Origin: Gammaproteobacteria bacterium
GTDB lineage: Bacteria; Pseudomonadota; Gammaproteobacteria; Arenicellales; Poriferihabitantaceae
NCBI GenBank assembly: GCA_020027415.1
Contig: JAHRAW010000029.1
Location: forward strand, 1 to 12,364
DNA: 12,364 nt
Direction: 5' to 3'
How positions within the stretch are numbered: position 1 is the first letter of the stretch; every line of letters begins with the position of its first letter. The position numbers and the translations under genes are program-made. Below the pieces are notes generated by a model. That model worked only from the letters and a program-made list of their open reading frames with translations. It searched no databases and was not told the DNA's origin. Below, piece by piece: positions 1 through 5,871 of the stretch.

Positions 1-2
1 CC

Positions 3-944
3 ATGTTAGGTTTGACTTACTTTGCAATTATTTTAATTTTGTTGGCTGCGCTCATCGTCATCAAGGGTTTGGTGGTGGTGCATCAAGGGTTTGAATTTAC
101 CGTGGAACGGTTGGGGCGCTTCACCAAATCGTTGCGCCCGGGTTTTCACATTCTCATTCCGTTCATTGATTCGGTGGGCGCCAAAGTCAACATGATGGAG
201 CGCGTGTTGAATGTGCCGTCTCAGGAAGTCATCACCCAAGATAACGCGGTGGTCAAGGTGGATGGAGTGGTGTTTTATCAAGTGTTGAACGCCGCCAAAG
301 CCAGTTACGAAGTCAATAATTTGGAAAACGCGGTGCTCAACCTCACCATGACCAATACCCGCACGGTGTTGGGGGCGATGGCGCTGGACGAGTCGTTGTC
401 AAAGCGCGATCAAATCAATGTAGCGTTGCTGAAAGTGGTGGATGCGGCGACCACGCCGTGGGGCATCAAAGTGATCCGCATTGAGATTAAAGACATCAGT
501 CCGCCGCAAGATTTAGTGGACGCCATGGCGCGGCAAATGAAAGCGGAGCGCGACAAGCGCGCCACGATTCTTGAATCCGAAGGCAGTCGGCAAGCGGAAA
601 TACTGCGCGCCGAAGGTGAAAAACGCGCGCAGATTCTGGACGCCGAAGGCGAAAAAGAAGCGGCCTTTCGGCAAGCCGAAGCGCGCGAACGATTGGCGCA
701 AGCCGAAGCCGAAGCGACTCGCATGGTGTCCGAAGCCATCGCCGCCGGCGACATCCATGCGGTGAACTACTTCGTCGCCACCAAATATATTGACGCGCTC
801 AAAGCGCTGGGCGCCTCGCAAAATCAAAAACTCATATTCCTGCCGATTGAAGCCAGCAATGTGCTTGGTTCGTTAGGCGGCATCGGTGAGTTGGTCAAAG
901 AAACTTTCGGCACCGCCGAGAAACGCCGCGACTCGGATCGTTGA
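3..944 (+). CDS. qmcA: SPFH/Band 7 membrane protein, QmcA/stomatin-like
   Basis: A 313-residue protein close to E. coli QmcA along its whole length, which is the usual length of the family. Residues about 5-24 form one N-terminal membrane segment. The SPFH (Band 7) domain follows, with family motifs such as FTVERLGRF (32-40), PSQEVITQDNA (72-82) and LTMTNTRTVLGAM (114-126). Residues about 185-240 are a charged helix with repeated AEGEK-type units (for example 189-222), as in the flotillin-like coiled coil. GDIHAVNYFVATKY (249-262) matches the conserved C-terminal block. From family knowledge it oligomerises in the membrane and is linked to membrane-protein quality control. The ATG sits two bases inside the window, so its ribosome binding site cannot be seen and a start further upstream cannot be excluded. 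The NfeD-like partner follows 37 bases downstream, which is the usual pairing for this family. Confidence 0.93.
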   Translation: MLGLTYFAIILILLAALIVIKGLVVVHQGFEFTVERLGRFTKSLRPGFHILIPFIDSVGAKVNMMERVLNVPSQEVITQDNAVVKVDGVVFYQVLNAAKASYEVNNLENAVLNLTMTNTRTVLGAMALDESLSKRDQINVALLKVVDAATTPWGIKVIRIEIKDISPPQDLVDAMARQMKAERDKRATILESEGSRQAEILRAEGEKRAQILDAEGEKEAAFRQAEARERLAQAEAEATRMVSEAIAAGDIHAVNYFVATKYIDALKALGASQNQKLIFLPIEASNVLGSLGGIGELVKETFGTAEKRRDSDR

Positions 945-981
945 CGCCGCGCGCATTGGCACTCGTTACCATAATCAAACC

Positions 982-1434
982 ATGTCATCTTGGTTAGAGT
1001 TGAGCCACTGGAGTTGGTTGGTTTTAGGACTCGCCATGTTGTTGCTGGAATTGGTGGCGCCAGCCACCTTTTTTCTGTGGCTGGGGGTATCCGCGTTGCT
1101 CACCGCGCTGGCGTCCTATCTTGTGCCGGCGCTCAACTGGCAAGCGGAATGCTTGATATTTTCGGTCTTGGCGGTGCTGAGCATCTGGCTGTCGCGCCGT
1201 TATTTAGTGCACCGCCAAACCCAATCCGAACTGCCGCATTTGAATCGCCGCGCGCAACAATATGTCGGACGAGTATTTATCTTGACCGAAGCCATAGAAA
1301 ATGGAATTGGGGAAATTGTGGTGGATGATGCGAGATGGCAAGTGCGCGGACCGCCGTTACCCAAAGGCGCAACCGTCAACGCGGTGGCTTGCGAAGGCAA
1401 TGTGCTAATTGTGCAAGGGGCGCAGTCGCAGTGA
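982..1434 (+). CDS. nfeD: NfeD-family membrane protein (YbbJ-like)
   Basis: A 150-residue short-form NfeD protein, the usual partner of SPFH proteins. Hydrophobic segments lie at about 10-31, 33-50 and 55-71, and the soluble C-terminal OB-fold (NfeD) domain covers about 88-146. The domain includes the family block LNRRAQQYVGRVF (87-99) and a hydrophobic closing strand, NVLIVQG (140-146). The long N-terminal protease domain of larger NfeD proteins is absent, as in E. coli YbbJ. The reading frame is open back to an ATG at 886, but those 32 extra residues lie inside qmcA and are charged and non-conserved, so I chose the ATG at 982 that precedes the first membrane segment. No convincing Shine-Dalgarno sequence precedes either start; translation may depend on coupling to qmcA. 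Its role is inferred to be in membrane-protein or membrane-domain organisation together with the SPFH partner. Confidence 0.88.
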   Translation: MSSWLELSHWSWLVLGLAMLLLELVAPATFFLWLGVSALLTALASYLVPALNWQAECLIFSVLAVLSIWLSRRYLVHRQTQSELPHLNRRAQQYVGRVFILTEAIENGIGEIVVDDARWQVRGPPLPKGATVNAVACEGNVLIVQGAQSQ

Positions 1435-1595
1435 TGGCGCGGCGACCGCCCCGCCGCCAATGACAGGACAACGCCGACCGGTGAAATTATGTTGCAGCGG
1501 CAAATGCTTCATAACGGCGGTGCGCCCGGGAGTAGGCGGGCAACCGGCAACGGCGCGCGCCGTTTGGTCGCGGGGCTTGGCGGTGAATCGGTAAT
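1435..1595. other. Intergenic hairpins between convergent nfeD and tRNA-Lys
   Basis: This non-coding gap separates nfeD (+) from the tRNA-Lys (-). It contains a perfect 16-base palindrome at 1549-1564 (AACGGCGCGCGCCGTT), a 5-bp stem at 1524-1528/1537-1541 with an 8-base loop, and a bulged GC-rich stem just after the nfeD stop (1435-1459). None is followed by a T-run on either strand, so none is a standard intrinsic terminator. The 1549-1564 hairpin could still end transcription from both sides or protect 3' ends. I see no gene here. Confidence 0.4.
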
Positions 1596-1671
1596 TGGTG
1601 GGGCGTGCAGGGCTCGAACCTGCGACCACCTAATTAAAAGTCAGATGCTCTACCAACTGAGCTAACGCCCC
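1596..1671 (-). tRNA. tRNA-Lys (anticodon UUU)
   Basis: The - strand gives a complete 76-nt cloverleaf. The acceptor stem pairs GGGGCGT (starting at 1671) with ACGCCCC (ending at 1600). The D arm contains AGCTCAGTTGGTAGAGC. The anticodon loop is CTTTTAA with anticodon TTT on a TCTGA/TTAGG stem (two G-T wobbles). The T arm carries GGTTCGAGCC. Discriminator A is at 1599 and the CCA end is encoded at 1598-1596. It is expected to read AAA and AAG codons. It lies just downstream of cpoB on the same strand, as tRNA-Lys does in E. coli. It has its own strong promoter, so it need not rely on read-through from the tol genes. Confidence 0.97.
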
Positions 1672-1698
1672 GACAAAATTGCAACTCTGCGGGCGGCT

Positions 1699-1727
1699 AT
1701 TATCCTACCTTAGGCGGTTGCGGTCAA
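1699..1727 (-). promoter_or_regulatory. Sigma70-type promoter for tRNA-Lys
   Basis: On the - strand a -35 box TTGACC (1727-1722) and a -10 box GATAAT (1704-1699) are separated by exactly 17 bases. The predicted start is near 1692, about 20 bases before the mature tRNA. The stretch after the -10 box is GC-rich (AGCCGCCCGC), like the discriminator of stringently controlled stable-RNA promoters. This is a sequence-based prediction, but the boxes and spacing are close to ideal and the position fits the tRNA. Confidence 0.8.
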
Positions 1728-1792
1728 GCCCGCCCGGTCGCCGGTCGGACGCGCCGGCGGAGTGTCGCGCCGCGCTTGCTGCCGCAGTGGTG

Positions 1793-2689
1793 TTATTGGA
1801 TGGTCTGCTCAATGCGGCGCAACCGAATCTGCGCGGATACGGCGACTTGATGCGTGGGGAAACGAGCGAGAATGTCGCGGAAAATTCTCGCCGCTTCTTG
1901 GTACGAGCCGATGTCATAGCGGATATAGCCGATTTTCAACAACGCTTCCGGCACCCGCTCGCTGTTGGGATAGCGCGCTAACATGGCTTGGAAACCGCTC
2001 AACGCGGCTTCGGTTTCGCGGTTTACATAATGCGCTTCCGACTGCCAATAATACGCATCATCGGCCAACGGGCTGTCGGGCCAAGTGCTGGCTAACTTCC
2101 GAAACTGTTTTATGGCGGCTTGATACTTGCTCTGCTTGAGCAGACTAAAGGCGCGGTCATACGCTTTCTGTTCTGATAACGATACCGTTTTGGCTTGTGC
2201 GGACGGTGCGCCGTTGGTGGTGTCGGCGGTCGCCACGGTTGTTGCGTTGGTTCGGGTGGTGCCGCCGGCGCCCTGGCCGTTAAGCGGTGGCGCGCCCGCC
2301 ACCGCGCCAATGGCGGTTTCACCGACGCCGGTTAAGCCGTTGTTGGCGACTCCGGGGGTTGCGCCCAGGTTGTCGCCCGCCGGCGCTTGCGGATTCAGCA
2401 AGCGTTGCGCGCGTTCCAGACTAAGTAGGCGACGGTCTAAATCTTCAAACAGATTGTGTTGGCGACGCGTGACGTTTTCAGTATCAAATTGAATCTCTTC
2501 AACCGCATTTCGCAGTTTCTGAAGTTCTTCTTTTAATTCAAACAATTGGGTTCGGGCGCCCAGGTTGCCCGAGTTGCCGGACCGCGCTTGCGCGCCCGAC
2601 CCAGGGTTTTGATTTGGCGAAATGGCGGGGACACAACCGCTGAGCGTCCAGCATAGCGACGCGATAAAAAACCACCGATGCAATTTCAT
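1793..2689 (-). CDS. cpoB: Cell division coordinator CpoB (YbgF), predicted lipoprotein
   Basis: A 298-residue homologue of CpoB, the last gene of the tol-pal cluster. Family knowledge: it is periplasmic, binds TolA and PBP1B, and couples outer-membrane constriction to septal peptidoglycan synthesis. Residues 47-97 form the N-terminal coiled coil that trimerises the protein. Residues 98-170 are a low-complexity Gly/Ala/Thr/Asn linker. Residues 174-298 form three TPR-like repeats in the CpoB pattern, such as AYDRAFSLLKQSKYQAAIKQF and DDAYYWQSEAHY. The start at 2689 is set by a GGAG Shine-Dalgarno 8 bases upstream and by a proper signal peptide; the frame is open to an ATG at 2755, which would add 22 polar residues. 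The signal peptide ends in LSGC with Cys19, a lipobox, whereas E. coli CpoB is soluble. The residue after Cys is Val, so outer-membrane sorting would be expected. Confidence 0.93.
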   Translation of the reverse strand: MKLHRWFFIASLCWTLSGCVPAISPNQNPGSGAQARSGNSGNLGARTQLFELKEELQKLRNAVEEIQFDTENVTRRQHNLFEDLDRRLLSLERAQRLLNPQAPAGDNLGATPGVANNGLTGVGETAIGAVAGAPPLNGQGAGGTTRTNATTVATADTTNGAPSAQAKTVSLSEQKAYDRAFSLLKQSKYQAAIKQFRKLASTWPDSPLADDAYYWQSEAHYVNRETEAALSGFQAMLARYPNSERVPEALLKIGYIRYDIGSYQEAARIFRDILARFPTHQVAVSAQIRLRRIEQTIQ

Positions 2690-2697
2690 GTTCTGTG

Positions 2698-2701
2698 CTC
2701 C
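2698..2701 (-). promoter_or_regulatory. Ribosome binding site deciding the cpoB start
   Basis: GGAG on the - strand lies 8 bases before the ATG at 2689. It supports this start over the in-frame ATG at 2755, which would put a basic polar extension in front of the signal peptide. Confidence 0.7.
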
Positions 2702-2769
2702 GTTTGAATTGAGTTTTGTGTTGCGCGCGGCGTGTAGGTGTCGCTTGATGCGCATGTTGTTTGAATTGA
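2702..2769 (-). repeat. 11-bp direct repeats bracketing a 46-bp segment upstream of cpoB
   Basis: TCAATTCAAAC on the - strand occurs twice, at 2712-2702 and 2769-2759, 46 bases apart. The copy nearest cpoB abuts its Shine-Dalgarno. The bracketed segment carries short inverted ends TGCGC/GCGCA (2722-2726 and 2750-2754) and one copy of a 21-bp sequence that also occurs in ybgC. The repeats are AT-rich in a GC-rich setting. They could be paired protein-binding sites, or a target duplication left by a small insertion. Confidence 0.5.
2725..2745. repeat. 21-bp exact repeat, copy in the pal-cpoB spacer
   Basis: Identical to 6754-6774 inside ybgC and in the same orientation. It lies between the two 11-bp direct repeats upstream of cpoB. 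It is non-coding if cpoB starts at 2689. Confidence 0.8.
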
Positions 2770-2772
2770 ATC

Positions 2773-2791
2773 AGCCGCCGACACAGCGGCT
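2773..2791 (-). other. Small hairpin after pal
   Basis: AGCCGC (2773-2778) and GCGGCT (2786-2791) form a perfect 6-bp stem with a 7-base loop, just after the pal stop codon. No T-run follows on the - strand, so it is not a normal terminator. It may shape mRNA stability or the relative expression of pal and cpoB. Confidence 0.35.
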
Positions 2792-2803
2792 ATTGACGAT
2801 GGA

Positions 2804-3355
2804 TTATTGATGCAAGATTTCAACTCGGCGATTGAGGCGCCAGGCGTTTTCGTCATGCGCCAACGAAACCGGTCGCTCTTCGCCGTATGATACGGTCTGG
2901 ATGCGCGCCGAACGAACCCCGAGTGCTTGCATGACTTTGGCTACGGTGAGCGCGCGGTCTTCAGCCAACGCCAGATTATATTCCCGTGTGCCTCTCTCGT
3001 CCGCATGTCCTTCAAGAATCACTTGTCGGGTGGCGGTGGCAGCCAAATACTGGGCGTGGGCTTTCACCACGGCTTTGCCTAACTCGCTCAGGAGGCTGCT
3101 GTTGTATTCAAAATAAACCACGCGCTGTTTAAGCAAGTCGCCGCCGCCGACTTGCGCCAGACTCCGCCCGCTGATGTCTCCATCGTCGCCGAGCCCGGTG
3201 CTACTGGCGCTGAGCTCCTCACCGGCGAGTCCTTCAACCGCCGCCACTTCCTCCACCTCCACCGAGGTGATCGGTCCGGCGGCTCTTTGTCCGCCGCAGC
3301 CGGCGATCGCCAGGGCGCACAAAAATACAGCAAGATATCGCGGCAATCTACGCAT
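2804..3355 (-). CDS. pal: Peptidoglycan-associated lipoprotein Pal
   Basis: An outer-membrane lipoprotein of 183 residues that binds diaminopimelate-containing peptidoglycan and TolB, anchoring the outer membrane. The signal peptide ends in the lipobox IAGC (Cys20, followed by Gly). Residues 21-75 are a flexible acidic linker. Residues 78-183 are the OmpA-like domain with VVYFEYNSS (79-87), the peptidoglycan-binding block GHADERGTREYN (116-127, including Asp119 and Arg121), AEDRA (131-135) and the closing NRRVEI (175-180). Two ATGs lie close together at 3361 and 3355. The GAGG Shine-Dalgarno is only 2 bases from the first but 8 from the second, so I chose 3355. The gene lies 19 bases after the tolB stop, in the usual order tolB-pal-cpoB. 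Confidence 0.96.
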   Translation of the reverse strand: MRRLPRYLAVFLCALAIAGCGGQRAAGPITSVEVEEVAAVEGLAGEELSASSTGLGDDGDISGRSLAQVGGGDLLKQRVVYFEYNSSLLSELGKAVVKAHAQYLAATATRQVILEGHADERGTREYNLALAEDRALTVAKVMQALGVRSARIQTVSYGEERPVSLAHDENAWRLNRRVEILHQ

Positions 3356-3362
3356 GATCATA

Positions 3363-3368
3363 CCCTCT
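3363..3368 (-). promoter_or_regulatory. Ribosome binding site deciding the pal start
   Basis: AGAGGG on the - strand. Its GAGG core lies 8 bases before the ATG at 3355 but only 2 before the ATG at 3361, which favours the shorter Pal starting MRRLPRY. Confidence 0.65.
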
Positions 3369-3374
3369 ACAAGT

Positions 3375-4703
3375 TTACAGTCGGTTGGCGCGGAACGGCG
3401 ACCACGCCGGCTCCCGAACCAAGTGATTTTTCAATTGGATAACCTGTTGCACCTGCCCGTCAGGGGAAACCGCAGCCAGCACATAGCGTTGTTTGGTTTG
3501 CGTGGCATACAAAATCATTTCATCATTGGGCGCGAAACTGGGCGACTCATCGTATCGCGTTTGGGTCAATTCTCGCACCTTGCGATCCCGCTCCGAGTAT
3601 ATCCCAACTCGGAAGCCATTGCCTTGATTGGTGATTAACGCGAGTGATTTTCCATCGCTGGAATAACCCGCGCCGGCGTTGTATTTGCCGTCAAAAGTCA
3701 GGCGTTGCGCGCGCCCGCCGCGCGCCGCAATCTGATAAATCTGCGGCGTGCCGGAGCGGTTGGAGGTGAACGCGATGGTGTTGCCGTCCGGCGACCAATC
3801 TGGTTCGGTGTCTACTGCGGCGTGTTGCGTCAAGCGGCGCAACGCGCCGTTGCTCAGGTCGTGGATATAAATTTCCGCATTGCCTTCTTTGGAAAGCGTC
3901 AGCGCCAGTTGGTCGCCGCGCGGCGACCACGCCGGCGCGCCATTAATGCCGCGGTATTCAGCCACGCGCCGCCGTTCGCCGCTGTGGACATGCTGAATAT
4001 AAATAACCGAGCGGTTGTTCTCAAACGACACATACGCCAGTTGGTCGCCGCGCGGCGACCACGCCGGCGAGATAATCGGCTGTGGCGACGCCAGAATCGT
4101 TTGTGGGCGATGGCCGTCTGAATCGGCGACTTGCAGCAAGAATCGTTCCCCGGGCGGCGTTCCTTCGGTCGCTACATAGGCGATGCGCGTGTCAAAAGCG
4201 CCGGGTATGTCGAGCAACTTTTGGTAGATGAGGTCGCTGATTTGATGCGCCACCTTGCGCAACTGCGCACTTGACGCGACGAATTTCCGCCCCGCCAGTT
4301 GTTGTTCGCGAAACACATCCAGCAACCTGAAGCGCACTTCAAACTGATCATTGCCGATGTTGGTCACGCTGCCAATCACCAAGGCGTCGGCTTTAAGCAA
4401 GCGCCAATCTTTATACTTCACCGCGCGCAGGTGGTGCGGTTGGCTGAGAAAATCGCCGCGCGCAATCAGTTCAAACCGCCCGCTGCGCGCCAAATCGGCG
4501 CTAATCACCGCGGACGACGACAACGCTGGCGCCGCGCCGCCGCCAACCACGCCAAACGGCACCACCGCAATGGGAATGCGCTCCACCATGCCTTGCGTTA
4601 CTTCAATCGTTAGCACTGCGGCAGCCGGGCTTGACCAGCAAATGAACATCGCGGCAAGCGCGCGCGCGCGGAAATTTTTCAATGGCTCGCCGAACTTGGT
4701 CAT
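3375..4703 (-). CDS. tolB: Tol-Pal system protein TolB
   Basis: A periplasmic beta-propeller protein of 442 residues that shuttles between TolA and Pal. The signal peptide has a polar n-region (about 1-13), a hydrophobic core and a probable cleavage after SPAAA (residue 29). The mature N-terminus (VLTIEVTQG) is the position of the TolA-binding box. An alpha/beta N-terminal domain covers about 30-165. The C-terminal six-bladed propeller has repeated PD40 motifs: SPAWSPRGDQLAY, APAWSPRGDQLAL, EPDWSPDGNTIAF, GYSSDGKSLAL, SPSFAPNDEMILY and EPAWSPFR. Its ATG overlaps the tolA stop by four bases (ATGA). Two adjacent blades share a 35-bp identical stretch of DNA, suggesting recent gene conversion or unusually constrained codon choice. 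Length is close to the family norm of about 430. Confidence 0.97.
   Translation of the reverse strand: MTKFGEPLKNFRARALAAMFICWSSPAAAVLTIEVTQGMVERIPIAVVPFGVVGGGAAPALSSSAVISADLARSGRFELIARGDFLSQPHHLRAVKYKDWRLLKADALVIGSVTNIGNDQFEVRFRLLDVFREQQLAGRKFVASSAQLRKVAHQISDLIYQKLLDIPGAFDTRIAYVATEGTPPGERFLLQVADSDGHRPQTILASPQPIISPAWSPRGDQLAYVSFENNRSVIYIQHVHSGERRRVAEYRGINGAPAWSPRGDQLALTLSKEGNAEIYIHDLSNGALRRLTQHAAVDTEPDWSPDGNTIAFTSNRSGTPQIYQIAARGGRAQRLTFDGKYNAGAGYSSDGKSLALITNQGNGFRVGIYSERDRKVRELTQTRYDESPSFAPNDEMILYATQTKQRYVLAAVSPDGQVQQVIQLKNHLVREPAWSPFRANRL
3903..4069. repeat. 35-bp perfect direct repeat with 20-bp palindrome inside tolB
   Basis: The 35 bases at 3903-3937 recur exactly at 4035-4069, an offset of 132 bases (44 codons), which is one propeller blade. 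Each copy contains the perfect 20-base palindrome TGGTCGCCGCGCGGCGACCA (3910-3929 and 4042-4061). On the - strand the repeat encodes PAWSPRGDQLA. Flanking bases differ, so identity ends sharply at both edges. Confidence 0.85.
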
Positions 4704-5428
4704 GGCTTGAACTTCAAATTAAACTGGTTGATCAATTCATAATACTTGGGATTGGACGGAAACGGCAACGGCGAGGATTTGCGCACCGCCAATTCTGCGG
4801 ACTGGTCAAAAAATCGGTCGCCGCTGCTTTGCACCACTTTGGCGAACAAGATCTGCCCGCCGCGGTCTACTTTAACTTGAATGGTTACGCTCAAGTCGGC
4901 GGCGGTTTGGGGCGGCTTGCGCCAGTTTCGCTCCACCTTGGCGACGATGCGGTCAATCAACGCGCTGAGTGCGCGGTGCGCGTCTTGGCGCGTTTTCGCC
5001 AGTTGCTCTTGTTCAAGTCGCTGGCGAAGTTGCTCGGCGCGGCGGCGTTCCTCGTCTTCCTGTCGTTTTTTTTCCGCCGCCCGTTTTTTTGCTTCTTGCT
5101 TGCGTTGTTCGGCTAATTGTTTTTGCTTCTGTTGTTGCTGTTCCGCGTGGCGTTTCTTTTCGGCGGCTAATTTTTTCGCTTCCTGTTTGCGTTGCTCGGC
5201 GCGGCGTTTTTCTTCCTCGGCGCGTTTTTTGCGCTCCACCAACTGCTGTTGTTTTTCAACCAGCGCGGAAACATCTTGTTCAGACACCAGCACCGCCTGC
5301 ATCGGTTCGGCGGCGCCGTGCTGGATTGGATTGGTCCAGTGAAAACTATACAACAACAAAACAAGTATCGCGCCATGCAGGGCGATGCTGAAAAAAACCG
5401 CTTTGGCGCGCACGAGAAACGGCTTCAA
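4700..5428 (-). CDS. tolA: Tol-Pal system protein TolA (short form)
   Basis: An inner-membrane anchored protein of 242 residues that spans the periplasm and passes TolQR-driven force to TolB/Pal. One membrane segment at about 9-28 carries the SxxxH motif (Ser14, His18) that contacts TolQ. Residues 52-150 are a Lys/Glu/Gln/Ala-rich helix. Residues about 151-242 are the TolA C-terminal domain, with the typical NWRKPP (168-173), a TonB-like fold and a closing FNLKFKP. A 17-residue unit AEQRKQEAKK(L/R)AAEKKR occurs twice, at 77-93 and 106-122. The helical domain is much shorter than in E. coli, whose TolA has 421 residues. No cysteines are present. It starts 17 bases after the tolR stop and overlaps tolB by four bases. 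Confidence 0.95.
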   Translation of the reverse strand: MKPFLVRAKAVFFSIALHGAILVLLLYSFHWTNPIQHGAAEPMQAVLVSEQDVSALVEKQQQLVERKKRAEEEKRRAEQRKQEAKKLAAEKKRHAEQQQQKQKQLAEQRKQEAKKRAAEKKRQEDEERRRAEQLRQRLEQEQLAKTRQDAHRALSALIDRIVAKVERNWRKPPQTAADLSVTIQVKVDRGGQILFAKVVQSSGDRFFDQSAELAVRKSSPLPFPSNPKYYELINQFNLKFKP

Positions 5429-5445
5429 CTTTTCCGCCTCACGCC

Positions 5446-5871
5446 TCAGGGTTGCGGCGATTTGCTCACCAAGCCCACTGATTTCACCCCCGCCGCTTGC
5501 AGTAACACCATTGCGCGCATCACATGCGCATACGCCACCGCGCCGTCACCGCGCACTAAAAATGGCAATTCTGGATTGCGCCGCAACACCGCCGCGGCTT
5601 TTTGTTCGATCTCCGCTGGCGCCGCGACTTGCTGTTGGTTGTCGTTCAAATAGTAGTTGCCGTCGGCGTCCACCGTGACCACAAAAGGCTGCTGGGCTTC
5701 CTCTTTCAGCGGTTCGGCGGCGGCTTCGGGAAGTTCCACTTTAACGCCTTGGCTAAGCAACGGCGCGGTTACCATGAAAATAATCAACAGCACCAACATC
5801 ACATCAATATAGGGAACGACATTAATCTCCCCCATCAGGCGTTTCTTGCGGCTTTGGCGGGGCTTGTTCAT
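5446..5871 (-). CDS. tolR: Tol-Pal system protein TolR (ExbD/TolR family)
   Basis: An inner-membrane protein of 141 residues, the typical size. A short cytoplasmic N-terminus with MGEINVVPYIDVMLVLLIIF leads into the single membrane segment (about 19-39). Asp23 in YIDVMLVL is the conserved proton-pathway residue, at the same number as in E. coli TolR. The periplasmic domain covers about 40-141 and contains GVKVELPEA and VTVDADGNYYLND. With TolQ it forms the stator that uses the proton gradient to energise TolA. Its ATG overlaps the tolQ stop (ATGA), which fits the fixed stoichiometry expected of a TolQR complex. Confidence 0.96.
   Translation of the reverse strand: MNKPRQSRKKRLMGEINVVPYIDVMLVLLIIFMVTAPLLSQGVKVELPEAAAEPLKEEAQQPFVVTVDADGNYYLNDNQQQVAAPAEIEQKAAAVLRRNPELPFLVRGDGAVAYAHVMRAMVLLQAAGVKSVGLVSKSPQP

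Noticed and set aside
571..765. A 64-codon + frame inside qmcA with Lys/Pro/Arg repeats
   Set aside because: It is an out-of-frame reading of the AEGEK-type coiled-coil repeats of QmcA.
886..981. An N-terminal extension of NfeD from an ATG at 886
   Set aside because: It overlaps the end of qmcA, is polar and is absent from the family. The ATG at 982 directly precedes the first membrane segment.
1549..1564. The 16-base palindrome as an intrinsic terminator
   Set aside because: No T-run follows on either strand, so it does not meet the rule for intrinsic termination; kept only as a hairpin.
3174..3638. A 154-codon + strand ORF antisense to pal and tolB
   Set aside because: The sequence is Ser/Pro/Arg-rich with no motif. 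It covers the opposite strand of two certain genes.
4881..5342. Cys/Ser/Arg-rich + strand ORFs antisense to tolA
   Set aside because: These are reverse readings of the Lys/Glu/Gln-rich repeats of TolA. The repetitive composition produces long frames with no biological meaning.
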